Assembly (NCBI GenBank): GCA_019689615.1
Contig: JADGHD010000089.1
Coordinates: 1 to 12,056, forward strand
DNA from: Frankia sp.
GTDB taxonomy: Bacteria > Actinomycetota > Actinomycetes > Frankiales > Frankiaceae
Length of the DNA: 12,056 nucleotides
Direction of reading: 5' to 3'
Shown: positions 1-6,172 of the stretch, one piece after another
Numbering within the stretch: the stretch's first letter is position 1
How the letters are laid out: each line of letters starts with the position of its first letter
The notes under the pieces: model-generated
Told to the model about the DNA's origin: nothing
What the model saw: the letters and a program-made list of their open reading frames with translations, nothing else
The model's database searches: none
Program-made: the position numbers and the translations under genes

Positions 1-14
1 CGTCCACATGGACG
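1..14 (-). terminator. Candidate hairpin downstream of the aldehyde dehydrogenase
   Basis: Read on the minus strand, the first 14 bases of the window form CGTCCA-TG-TGGACG, a perfect 6-bp inverted repeat (a 5-bp stem with a 4-nt loop is sterically better). It lies 33 nt after the stop codon of the last gene of the minus-strand cluster, where a terminator would be expected. The window ends here, so a following T run cannot be seen, and short GC-rich hairpins are common in such DNA. Confidence 0.25.
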
Positions 15-47
15 GGCCGCCAGCGTTGCTGTTCAGCCGCGGACGCG

Positions 48-1508
48 CTAGGCGGGATCGTTGGGCTCGTCGAGGTAGATGGTCTTGAGGATCTGGAACG
101 GGCTCAGGCCCTCCGGGCCGAGCTCGCGGCCCATGCCGCTGGCCTTGATCCCGCCGAACGGCGCGAACGGGTCGTTGGCATAGCCGTTGACGCCGATCGT
201 GCCGGTGCGCACCCGCTTGGCGAAGGCGGCGCCGCGCGCGGGGTCGGCGGTCCAGACGGAGCCGCCAAGGCCGTATTCGGAGTCGTTGGCGATCGCCACG
301 GCGTCGTCCTCGTCGTCGTAGGGAATCACCGCCAACACCGGGCCGAAGATCTCCTCCTGGGCGATGGTCGCCTTCGGGTCGACATCGGCGAAGATCGTCG
401 GCTCGACGAACCAGCCGCGATCCAGGCCCGCGGGACGTCCGCCACCCGCTGTGACGCGGCCGCCCTCGGCCCTGCCCTTCGCGATGTACGACTCGACCCG
501 TTCGCGCTGCCGTGCCGAGACGAGCGGGCCGATCTTCGTCTCCGGGTCCAGCGGGTTCCCGATCGTCAGCGAGCTGGCGAGCCCCGAGACGGTGTCCACC
601 ACCGTGTCGTACCGGCTGCGCGGCGCGAGGATCCGGGTGCCCAGCCAGCAGATCTGCCCGTTGTTGAGCAGGGTGGCGGCGAAGAACGACTCGATCGTCG
701 CCGTCAGGTCCGCGTCGTCGAGGACGATCGCCGCCGACTTGCCGCCGAGTTCCAGCGTCACCGGCCGCAGCAGCCGGCCGCAGGTCTCGGCGATGGCGCG
801 CCCGGCCGCGGTCGAGCCGGTGAACGACACCTTGTCGACGCCCGGGTGGGCGACAAGGTGGGCGCCGACCTCGCGGCCCGCCGGGACGATGTTGAGCACG
901 CCGGGCGGCAGGCCGGCCTCCAGCGCCGCCTCAGCCATCAGGAAGGCGTCCAGGACGGTCTCCGGCGCTGGCTTGAGCACCACCGTGTTGCCGGCGGCGA
1001 GCGCCGGCCCGAGCTTGAGGAAGGTGATCGCCTGCGGGACGTTCCACGGCACGATCGCCGCGACCACGCCGATCGGCTCGCGCCGCACCAGCGACTTCTT
1101 GCCGAGCATGCCGGCCCGCACCTCCTCCTGGCCGCTGGAGACCAGCCCGGAGTAGTAGCGCAGCAACAGCGCCGGGAAGCCGGCCTCGAAGTTCTGCGCC
1201 AGCCACAGCGGCATGCCGTTCTGGATCGAGACGCGACGGGCGGTCTCCCCGCCCCTGGACTCCAGCGCGGCGGCGAAGCGCTCCAGCACCTCGCCGCGAC
1301 GCGCGGGCGACCAGTTCGCCCAGCCGTCGGGGTCGTCGAAGGCCCGACGGGCGGCGTCGACGGCGGCGTCGACATCGCGTTCGGTCGCCGCGGGGACGCT
1401 GCCGAGGTTCTCCTCGGTGGCCGCCTCGGTGACGTTGATGCGCTCGGTGGTGGCGGGGGCGGTCCACTGCCCGTCGATGTAGAGCCGGTCGTATTCGAGC
1501 GTCGTCAT
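48..1508 (-). CDS. NAD(P)-dependent aldehyde dehydrogenase
   Basis: A 486-residue member of the aldehyde dehydrogenase superfamily, full length for the family and cytosolic (no signal peptide or membrane segment). It oxidises an aldehyde to the carboxylic acid with NAD(P)+. Visible signatures are the PWN motif with Asn156 (oxyanion hole), VVLKP with Lys179 (cofactor ribose/phosphate), GSTAAG at about 231-236 (Rossmann turn), the general base Glu253 in LELGGK, the catalytic Cys287 in NNGQIC, and EEIFGP at 385-390. The ATG start is supported by a GAGG ribosome site 7 nt upstream. It is the last gene of the minus-strand P450 module, 173 nt after the alcohol dehydrogenase, so its substrate is probably the aldehyde made by that enzyme. 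The family is broad (betaine-, benz-, geranial- and vanillin-type members look alike here), so the family is certain and the substrate is inferred from context only. Confidence 0.95.
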   Translation of the reverse strand: MTTLEYDRLYIDGQWTAPATTERINVTEAATEENLGSVPAATERDVDAAVDAARRAFDDPDGWANWSPARRGEVLERFAAALESRGGETARRVSIQNGMPLWLAQNFEAGFPALLLRYYSGLVSSGQEEVRAGMLGKKSLVRREPIGVVAAIVPWNVPQAITFLKLGPALAAGNTVVLKPAPETVLDAFLMAEAALEAGLPPGVLNIVPAGREVGAHLVAHPGVDKVSFTGSTAAGRAIAETCGRLLRPVTLELGGKSAAIVLDDADLTATIESFFAATLLNNGQICWLGTRILAPRSRYDTVVDTVSGLASSLTIGNPLDPETKIGPLVSARQRERVESYIAKGRAEGGRVTAGGGRPAGLDRGWFVEPTIFADVDPKATIAQEEIFGPVLAVIPYDDEDDAVAIANDSEYGLGGSVWTADPARGAAFAKRVRTGTIGVNGYANDPFAPFGGIKASGMGRELGPEGLSPFQILKTIYLDEPNDPA

Positions 1509-1619
1509 CTGTGTTCCTCGTTCCTGCCTTCGCTGCTGGGATCCGCGAGCCGGCGTGAACGTGGGACGCGCTCGCGGAGCGGGTGTGTGGGCGGGAGAGA
1601 GACCGGTGGCTCGGACATC

Positions 1620-1647
1620 GCCTCGGCCGGGCCGGCGACGCCGAGGC
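1620..1647 (-). terminator. GC-rich stem-loop after the alcohol dehydrogenase
   Basis: Perfect 8-bp inverted repeat GCCTCGGC (1620-1627) / GCCGAGGC (1640-1647) with a 12-nt GC-rich loop, 35-62 nt past the alcohol dehydrogenase stop and before the aldehyde dehydrogenase. No T run follows. It could be a weak terminator, an mRNA-stability element that sets the ratio of the two gene products, or chance in GC-rich DNA. Its right arm overlaps the first copy of the 20-bp tandem repeat. Confidence 0.3.
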
Positions 1648-1683
1648 CGGACCGCTGTGGGTCAGGCCGGACCGCTGTGGGTC
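1644..1683. repeat. Perfect 20-bp tandem duplication at the dehydrogenase stop codon
   Basis: The unit AGGCCGGACCGCTGTGGGTC occurs twice head to tail, at 1644-1663 and 1664-1683, with no mismatch. The TGA stop of the alcohol dehydrogenase (minus strand, 1684-1682) lies at the edge of the second copy, and the first copy repeats that TGA in another frame. The duplication therefore begins at the end of the coding sequence and extends into the gap before the aldehyde dehydrogenase. Confidence 0.9.
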
Positions 1684-2785
1684 AGTCGGGCAGGAGGACG
1701 ACCTTGACGACCTCGCCGCGGGCCTGCGCCGCGATCGCATCGTTGATCTTTGCCAGCGGCATCGTGGTGACGAGCCGGTCGAACGGGAACCTGCCGGTCT
1801 GGTAGAGCTCGATCAGCCGCGGGATGAACACATCCGGGTTGCTGTCGCCCTCGACGATTCCCTTGAACGACAGGCCACGGGCCTGCATCTCGATGAGGCC
1901 CACCGACAGCGTCGCCGTCGGGTCCGCCGGGACGCCGACCATGCCGAACACGCCCCGCTGGGCGAGCGAACCGATCACGCCGTCGATGACCGATCCGACG
2001 GCCGTGGTGTCGAGGGCGAACGCGACGCCCGTCGGCGCGATGGCTCGCACCTGCTCGGCGATCGGGCCGTCGGCCGGGTCGATCGCGTGGGTGGCGCCGA
2101 GATCGAGCGCGAGGCGGCGGCGGGCTGCGACCGGCTCGACGACGATGACGGTGGCGAGGTCGCGGACCGCGGCCGCCAGCACCGCCGACAGGCCGACCGC
2201 TCCGCCGCCGGTGACAAGCAGGCTGGAGCCCTGCGGGCAGGCGAGGGAGTTCAGCACCGCACCGGCGCCCGTCTGCACGCCGCAACCGAGTGGCCCGAGG
2301 AGCTCCAGGGGGACGTTGTCGGGGACCTTCACCACGTTCACCTCGTGCGCCAGCGCGTGGGTGGCGAACGAGGACTGACCGAAGAAGTTGCACCCCAGGG
2401 CGGTGCCGTCGTCGTGCAGGCCGGCCGTCCCGTCGGCTCGGACGCCGCCGAAGTTCAGCTCCATGAACCGCGCGCAGTACGACGGCGCGCCGGCCGTGCA
2501 CTGGTCACAGGTACCGCAGCTGTTGAAGGTGGCGACGACGCGGTCTCCGACGGAGACCTTCGTGACCTTGGCGCCCACGGCACGCACGACACCGCTGCCC
2601 TCGTGCCCGACGACCGCCGGGAAGGGGAACGGAAGGTGGCCGTGCTGGACTGCCAGGTCGGTGTGGCACAGCCCGACCCCGGCGATCTCGATGAGGACCT
2701 CGCCCGGGGCGGGATCGGCGAGGTCGAGCGGCCGGACGACGAAGTCGGCGTCAAGCCTGTCGAGGACGGCGGCGTTGATTCTCAC
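1682..2785 (-). CDS. Zinc-dependent alcohol dehydrogenase (benzyl/geraniol alcohol dehydrogenase type)
   Basis: A 367-residue medium-chain dehydrogenase that interconverts alcohol and aldehyde with NAD(P). Catalytic zinc ligands are Cys40, His61 (GHE motif) and Cys168. The structural-zinc lobe is Cys90, Cys93, Cys96 and Cys104. The Rossmann motif GGGAVG sits at 193-198. The GCNFFGQSSFATHA stretch near 131-144 is typical of the XylB/GeoA group acting on benzylic and allylic primary alcohols, as I recall that family; the exact substrate is not proven by it. The start is GTG, chosen because AAGGAAA lies about 8 nt upstream. It follows the ferredoxin by 139 nt and precedes the aldehyde dehydrogenase, so it probably oxidises the alcohol produced by the P450. 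All zinc ligands are present, so it should be active. Confidence 0.94.
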   Translation of the reverse strand: MRINAAVLDRLDADFVVRPLDLADPAPGEVLIEIAGVGLCHTDLAVQHGHLPFPFPAVVGHEGSGVVRAVGAKVTKVSVGDRVVATFNSCGTCDQCTAGAPSYCARFMELNFGGVRADGTAGLHDDGTALGCNFFGQSSFATHALAHEVNVVKVPDNVPLELLGPLGCGVQTGAGAVLNSLACPQGSSLLVTGGGAVGLSAVLAAAVRDLATVIVVEPVAARRRLALDLGATHAIDPADGPIAEQVRAIAPTGVAFALDTTAVGSVIDGVIGSLAQRGVFGMVGVPADPTATLSVGLIEMQARGLSFKGIVEGDSNPDVFIPRLIELYQTGRFPFDRLVTTMPLAKINDAIAAQARGEVVKVVLLPD

Positions 2786-2800
2786 TGTGTCTGTTTCCTT

Positions 2801-2818
2801 TTCTTCTGCTTCTTCTGC
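2801..2818. repeat. 9-bp tandem duplication in the purine-rich leader of the alcohol dehydrogenase
   Basis: TTCTTCTGC occurs twice in tandem (2801-2809 and 2810-2818), followed by a partial third copy TTCTGC at 2821-2826. Read on the coding (minus) strand it is a GCAGAAGAA repeat leading directly into the AAGGAAA ribosome site of the alcohol dehydrogenase. This makes an A/G-rich leader that stands out in otherwise very GC-rich DNA. It may help keep the translation start unstructured. Confidence 0.8.
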
Positions 2819-2924
2819 GCGTTCTGCTACGCGGCGGGGAGACGTCGCCTGGTCCGCGCGGCGCGCCGGCCAGGAAGCCGGGAGCCGCCTGCCGGCCGGC
2901 GCGGTGATGCACGGACGGGTCGGC

Positions 2925-3245
2925 CTAGCCGGCCGAGTCCACGACGCGTACCCGGATGCCCTCGCAGCGCTCGGTGACGATCAGCTGGCAGGCCAGGCGG
3001 GAGTCCTCATCGGCGCCGTCGAGGAACTCCAGGAGCTGGACCTCCTCGTCGACCGGCTCGTCGAACAGCGCGCGGGCCGCGGCGTCCAGGTGCACATGAC
3101 AGGTGGCACAGGAGCAGCTGCCGCCGCATTCGGCCACGATGCCCGGCAGGTTGTTGCGCACCGAGCCGTCCATGATCGAGAGCCCGATCGCGACGTCGAC
3201 GGGTTTCTCGGTCCCATCCGGCAGGATGTAGGTGATCAATGGCAA
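2925..3245 (-). CDS. [2Fe-2S] ferredoxin, adrenodoxin/putidaredoxin type
   Basis: A 106-residue small soluble electron carrier that passes single electrons from the FAD reductase to the P450. The cluster ligands are Cys40, Cys46 and Cys49 (C-x5-C-x2-C) plus Cys86 in LACQ, the pattern of adrenodoxin and putidaredoxin. Length and the acidic region 62-82 also fit that family. The start is a TTG at 3245: GGAG lies 7 nt before it, and the protein then begins MPLITYILPDG as homologues do. A second TTG two codons later (3239) is possible. A longer frame reaching an ATG at 3311 would add 22 residues that do not look like the family. It sits between the reductase gene (171 nt upstream) and the alcohol dehydrogenase, and completes a class I three-component P450 system. 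Confidence 0.93.
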   Translation of the reverse strand: MPLITYILPDGTEKPVDVAIGLSIMDGSVRNNLPGIVAECGGSCSCATCHVHLDAAARALFDEPVDEEVQLLEFLDGADEDSRLACQLIVTERCEGIRVRVVDSAG

Positions 3246-3377
3246 GGGTGTGCTCCAATACCCGGTCTGGAATGCGATGGGCCAGGGCGACAGGACCGAC
3301 GTCCCGAACACCGTTGGCCCCGCGCCGCGGTCCGCTTCCCGCTGTCGCGCCGAACTCGCGGGATCAGACCTGTGCGA

Positions 3378-3412
3378 CGGGTCGGTGGGGAAAGGCGGGT
3401 CGGTGGGGAAAG
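3378..3412. repeat. 18-bp tandem duplication after the ferredoxin reductase stop codon
   Basis: CGGGTCGGTGGGGAAAG occurs at 3378-3394 and again at 3396-3412, an 18-bp period with one extra base between copies and no mismatch within the 17-bp core. It lies 5 nt beyond the TGA stop of the ferredoxin reductase (minus strand) in the 171-nt gap before the ferredoxin. I see no promoter, hairpin or protein-coding function for it. Confidence 0.9.
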
Positions 3413-3416
3413 ACGG

Positions 3417-4655
3417 TCAGACGCCGGCCAGTTCGTGCAGGCCGGCCGCGGGATCGGCCAGCCGGACAGGGTCGACGCGGCGTCGGGCCGCGAGCATGCG
3501 CCGGCCGGCCATGTAGGCCCCCGCCGAGTTCGCCGTCTCGACGCCGACGAGCTCGCCGTCGCGATGGTGGAAGAGCGCGAACCGCCCCGCACCGGGATCG
3601 CCGCGCACCGCCGTCTCGTACGGGCCGGACAGCACGCCCGCGATCTTGAGCTTGAGGTCGAACTGGTCCGACCAGAACCAGGGGACCTCCAGCTCCTCGG
3701 GCGCGGTACCCATGATCGTCGCGACCGCCTGCCTGGCCTGCTCGACGGCGCTGGGGATGCTCTCCAGCCGCATCCGTCGCGCAAGGGCGCGGACCGGGCG
3801 GCTGGTCACGTCGCCGATGGCGAGAACGCGCGAGTCGCTGGTGCGCGCGCCGGCGTCGACGATCACGCCGGCGTCACAGGCCAGCCCGGCGTCGCGGGCG
3901 AGGTCGTCTCTTGGCGCCGCGCCGACGCCGACGACCGCCACCGAGCAGGGCACGGCCCGTTCGCCGCCCGCCTCGTCCGTGACCAGCGCCGCGCGCAGCC
4001 GGCCGCCCGGGCCCGCGTCGAACGCGCGGACGGTCTGGCCGGTGAGCACGGCCGTGCCGCGGGCCACGTGGTAGTCGCGCAGGATGGCGGACAGCGCCGG
4101 GCTCGCGACCCGGGCCAGCACGCGGTCCTCACGCTCGATCACGGTGGCCGCCACGCCGTGGCCGCGGGCGGCCGCCGCCACCTCCAGCCCGACGTAGCCG
4201 CCGCCCACGACGACGACCGGCCCGCCGGTCCGCACCCGGTCACGCAGCGCCCGGGCGTCCGCCAGCGAACGCAGGACCTGTACACCGTCCAGGTCCGCCC
4301 CGGGAACGGCGAGCTGCCGAGGCGCGGCGCCCGTCGCCAGCACGAGGTGGTCGTAGGCGAGGGACTCGCCGCGGGAGGTGGTGACGGTGCCGGCACGCCG
4401 GTCGACGGCCACCACCGCCTCGCCGAGCCGCAGCGCCACGCCCTGTTCGGCGTAGAACCCGGGCGCGCGCAGCCACCTCTCGAGCGGGTCGGTGAGGAAC
4501 TCCTTCGACAGCGGTGGCCGGTGGTACGGCGGGTCGGGCTCGTCGCCGAACACGACCACCTCGCCGGCGAAGCCGGCCTGGCGCAGCAGCGTGACGAAGG
4601 TGCCTCCGGCGTGACCGGCGCCCACGACGACGACCCGGCCCCGGGGAGGGGTCAC
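3417..4655 (-). CDS. FAD-dependent NAD(P)H:ferredoxin reductase (putidaredoxin/rubredoxin reductase type)
   Basis: A 412-residue flavoprotein that moves electrons from NAD(P)H through FAD to the neighbouring [2Fe-2S] ferredoxin for the P450. The FAD Rossmann motif is GAGHAG at 12-17, the NAD(P) motif GGGYVG at 151-156, the FAD-binding AIGDV at 289-293, and ES-x5-EQA near 298-307. The C-terminal PWFWSDQ (325-331) is characteristic of the oxygenase-coupled pyridine nucleotide-disulfide reductase group. The start is GTG at 4655, with GGAG 5 nt upstream and a 4-nt GTGA overlap with the P450 stop, which implies translational coupling. A frame extends further upstream to an ATG at 4811, but it lies inside the P450 gene and its residues do not look like the family. 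Cytosolic; complete. Confidence 0.95.
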   Translation of the reverse strand: MTPPRGRVVVVGAGHAGGTFVTLLRQAGFAGEVVVFGDEPDPPYHRPPLSKEFLTDPLERWLRAPGFYAEQGVALRLGEAVVAVDRRAGTVTTSRGESLAYDHLVLATGAAPRQLAVPGADLDGVQVLRSLADARALRDRVRTGGPVVVVGGGYVGLEVAAAARGHGVAATVIEREDRVLARVASPALSAILRDYHVARGTAVLTGQTVRAFDAGPGGRLRAALVTDEAGGERAVPCSVAVVGVGAAPRDDLARDAGLACDAGVIVDAGARTSDSRVLAIGDVTSRPVRALARRMRLESIPSAVEQARQAVATIMGTAPEELEVPWFWSDQFDLKLKIAGVLSGPYETAVRGDPGAGRFALFHHRDGELVGVETANSAGAYMAGRRMLAARRRVDPVRLADPAAGLHELAGV

Positions 4656-5977
4656 GCCAGCTCCACGCGCATCGGCAGCCGGCGCAGGCCACCGACGAAG
4701 TTGGTCTGGACCATGACGCGCCGACCGATGATCTCGAGGCTGACCAGCCGGGGCAGCAGCTCCTCGAGCATGACGCGCAGCTCGAGCTTTGCCAGGTGCT
4801 GGCCGATGCACATGTGCGGGCCGTAGCCGAACGCGATCTGCCTGTTCGGCCGGCGGTCGATCCGGAACTCGTCCGGGGCCTCGAAGACGTCGGGGTCCCG
4901 GTTCGCCGACTGGTACAGCAGCATGAACCGGTCGCCCTCGGCGATCTGCTGCCCACGCAGCACGTAGTCCCGGGTGGCCCGACGGGCGAAGTGCTTGACG
5001 GGCGAGACCCAGCGCAGGCCCTCGTTGACGAGGTCCGGGATGAGGCCGGGGTCCGCCTTGACCCGGGCGAACTGGTCGGGGTGCTGCGCGAGCGCCTCCA
5101 GGATGCCGGCCAGGGTGCTGGAGGTCGTGTCATGGCCGGCCGTGGAGATCGCGATGAACCAGCCGTACGCGACCTCCTTCGGGTAGTACTCGCCGTCCGG
5201 GCGTCGCGCGTTCGCGACGATCGAGGCGAGGTCGTCGCGAGGATGCGCCCGTCGCTCCTCGACGAACGTGTCGAAGTAGGCGTAGAAGTCCTGGATCGTG
5301 TTGGACCACTGCTGGGCCGCGGCCTCGGGGGTCAGCGCGGCCACGTCGGCGCGCTGCGTCTCCGGGTCCTGGGTGCCGAAGAACTCCTGGGTCAGCGCCA
5401 GCATCCGCGGCTCGTCCGCCGCGGGCACGCCGAACAAGGTCATGATGACGTGCAGCGGGTAGTAGAGCGCGAAGTCCTGGACGATATCGAGGTCGTTGGT
5501 GCCGACGCTAAACCGCTCGGCGATCGCGGCCCGGGCGAGGTCCCGGATCCGGTCCTCCCACTTCTTCAGGGACGCCGGCCGGAACCAGTCGTTGGCGATG
5601 TCCTTGACGATCGTGTGCTCGGGCGGGTCAAGGTAGGTCAGCGTCTCGAGAATGCGCAGGCTGCCGCCGGTGAGCGACTTCGTGAAGGCGTCGCCCGCCT
5701 GGTTCTGCAGGATCGGGTTGTGCGAGCCGGGCACCGCGCCGCCGCCGCTGGTGAAGACGTCGGGCTGGCGCTCGATCTCCATGATGTCCGCGTGCTTGGT
5801 CACCAGCCACAGCGGGTCGTAGCCCTCGACGTGGACCTGGGCGAGCGGCGCGTTCTCCCGCAGCCAGTGGTAGGCCTCGAACAGCGGCTCGTCCTCCCGA
5901 TGCCCCTCGGGCATTACCACTCGTCGCGCGATCTCGTCCGGCACGCGGGTGATCGAGCTCGGATCGGTGATGGTCAT
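4652..5977 (-). CDS. Cytochrome P450 monooxygenase (bacterial class I)
   Basis: A 441-residue soluble P450 that inserts one oxygen atom of O2 into a C-H bond of an unidentified, probably hydrophobic substrate. Landmarks are the I-helix oxygen-activating motif AGHDTT at 280-285, the K-helix ExxR (Glu319, Arg322), and the heme loop FGYGPHMCIG at 383-392 with Cys390 as the thiolate ligand. All invariant residues are present and the length is normal. The ATG at 5977 is chosen because GGAG lies 6 nt upstream. A further in-frame ATG at 6052 adds 25 residues and has only a badly spaced AGGTGA. It is the first gene of the five-gene module, overlaps the reductase gene by 4 nt, and lies 195 nt after the GAF-LuxR regulator. 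I cannot assign a CYP family reliably. Linalool-, terpene-, sterol- or alkane-oxidising members are all plausible given the neighbours. Confidence 0.96.
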   Translation of the reverse strand: MTITDPSSITRVPDEIARRVVMPEGHREDEPLFEAYHWLRENAPLAQVHVEGYDPLWLVTKHADIMEIERQPDVFTSGGGAVPGSHNPILQNQAGDAFTKSLTGGSLRILETLTYLDPPEHTIVKDIANDWFRPASLKKWEDRIRDLARAAIAERFSVGTNDLDIVQDFALYYPLHVIMTLFGVPAADEPRMLALTQEFFGTQDPETQRADVAALTPEAAAQQWSNTIQDFYAYFDTFVEERRAHPRDDLASIVANARRPDGEYYPKEVAYGWFIAISTAGHDTTSSTLAGILEALAQHPDQFARVKADPGLIPDLVNEGLRWVSPVKHFARRATRDYVLRGQQIAEGDRFMLLYQSANRDPDVFEAPDEFRIDRRPNRQIAFGYGPHMCIGQHLAKLELRVMLEELLPRLVSLEIIGRRVMVQTNFVGGLRRLPMRVELA

Positions 5978-6105
5978 CCAGCGCTCCGCTCCTGGGGTTC
6001 GCAGGACCTGGCCTGTCGCCATGGCCGGTCCAGCTCCGTCAGTGACAGCCATGGTGTGAAGACCGTCACCTGACTCGCATCACCCGGAAGGGAGACTTTT
6101 CTACC

Positions 6106-6125
6106 CCTCGCCGTGATGGGCGAGG
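6106..6125 (-). terminator. Stem-loop between the LuxR regulator and the P450
   Basis: Perfect 7-bp inverted repeat CCTCGCC (6106-6112) / GGCGAGG (6119-6125) with a 6-nt loop, 48 nt past the regulator's stop codon and about 130 nt before the P450 start. On the minus strand it is followed by GGTAGAAAAG rather than a T run, so it is not a textbook intrinsic terminator. It may weaken read-through from the regulator, or be a leader structure of a P450 transcript. The rest of this 195-nt gap holds a 7-bp tandem repeat CCGACGG (6150-6163) and no promoter I can defend. Confidence 0.35.
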
Positions 6126-6172
6126 TTCGGTGCCGTCGTCCGGGGCGGCCCGACGGCCGACGGCCGGGCCGG

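Noticed and set aside
1..10. The ten bases CGTCCACATG recur at 9501-9510
   Set aside because: A single 10-base match, the second inside the SDR coding end; no longer shared flank, so taken as chance rather than an attachment or repeat pair.
3246..3311. A longer ferredoxin starting at an ATG at 3311
   Set aside because: The extra 22 residues do not resemble the family, while the TTG at 3245 has a well-placed GGAG and gives the normal length.
4656..4811. A longer ferredoxin reductase starting within the P450 gene
   Set aside because: The added 52 residues are the antiframe of the P450 heme region, and the FAD-binding motif lies at the normal distance from the GTG at 4655.
2388..4826. An open frame of about 800 codons on the plus strand
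   Set aside because: It runs antisense across the alcohol dehydrogenase, ferredoxin, reductase and P450 genes and shows no recognisable domain.
5978..6052. A P450 start at the ATG at 6052
   Set aside because: It adds 25 residues without family character and its only purine-rich site is too far away; the ATG at 5977 has GGAG at good spacing.
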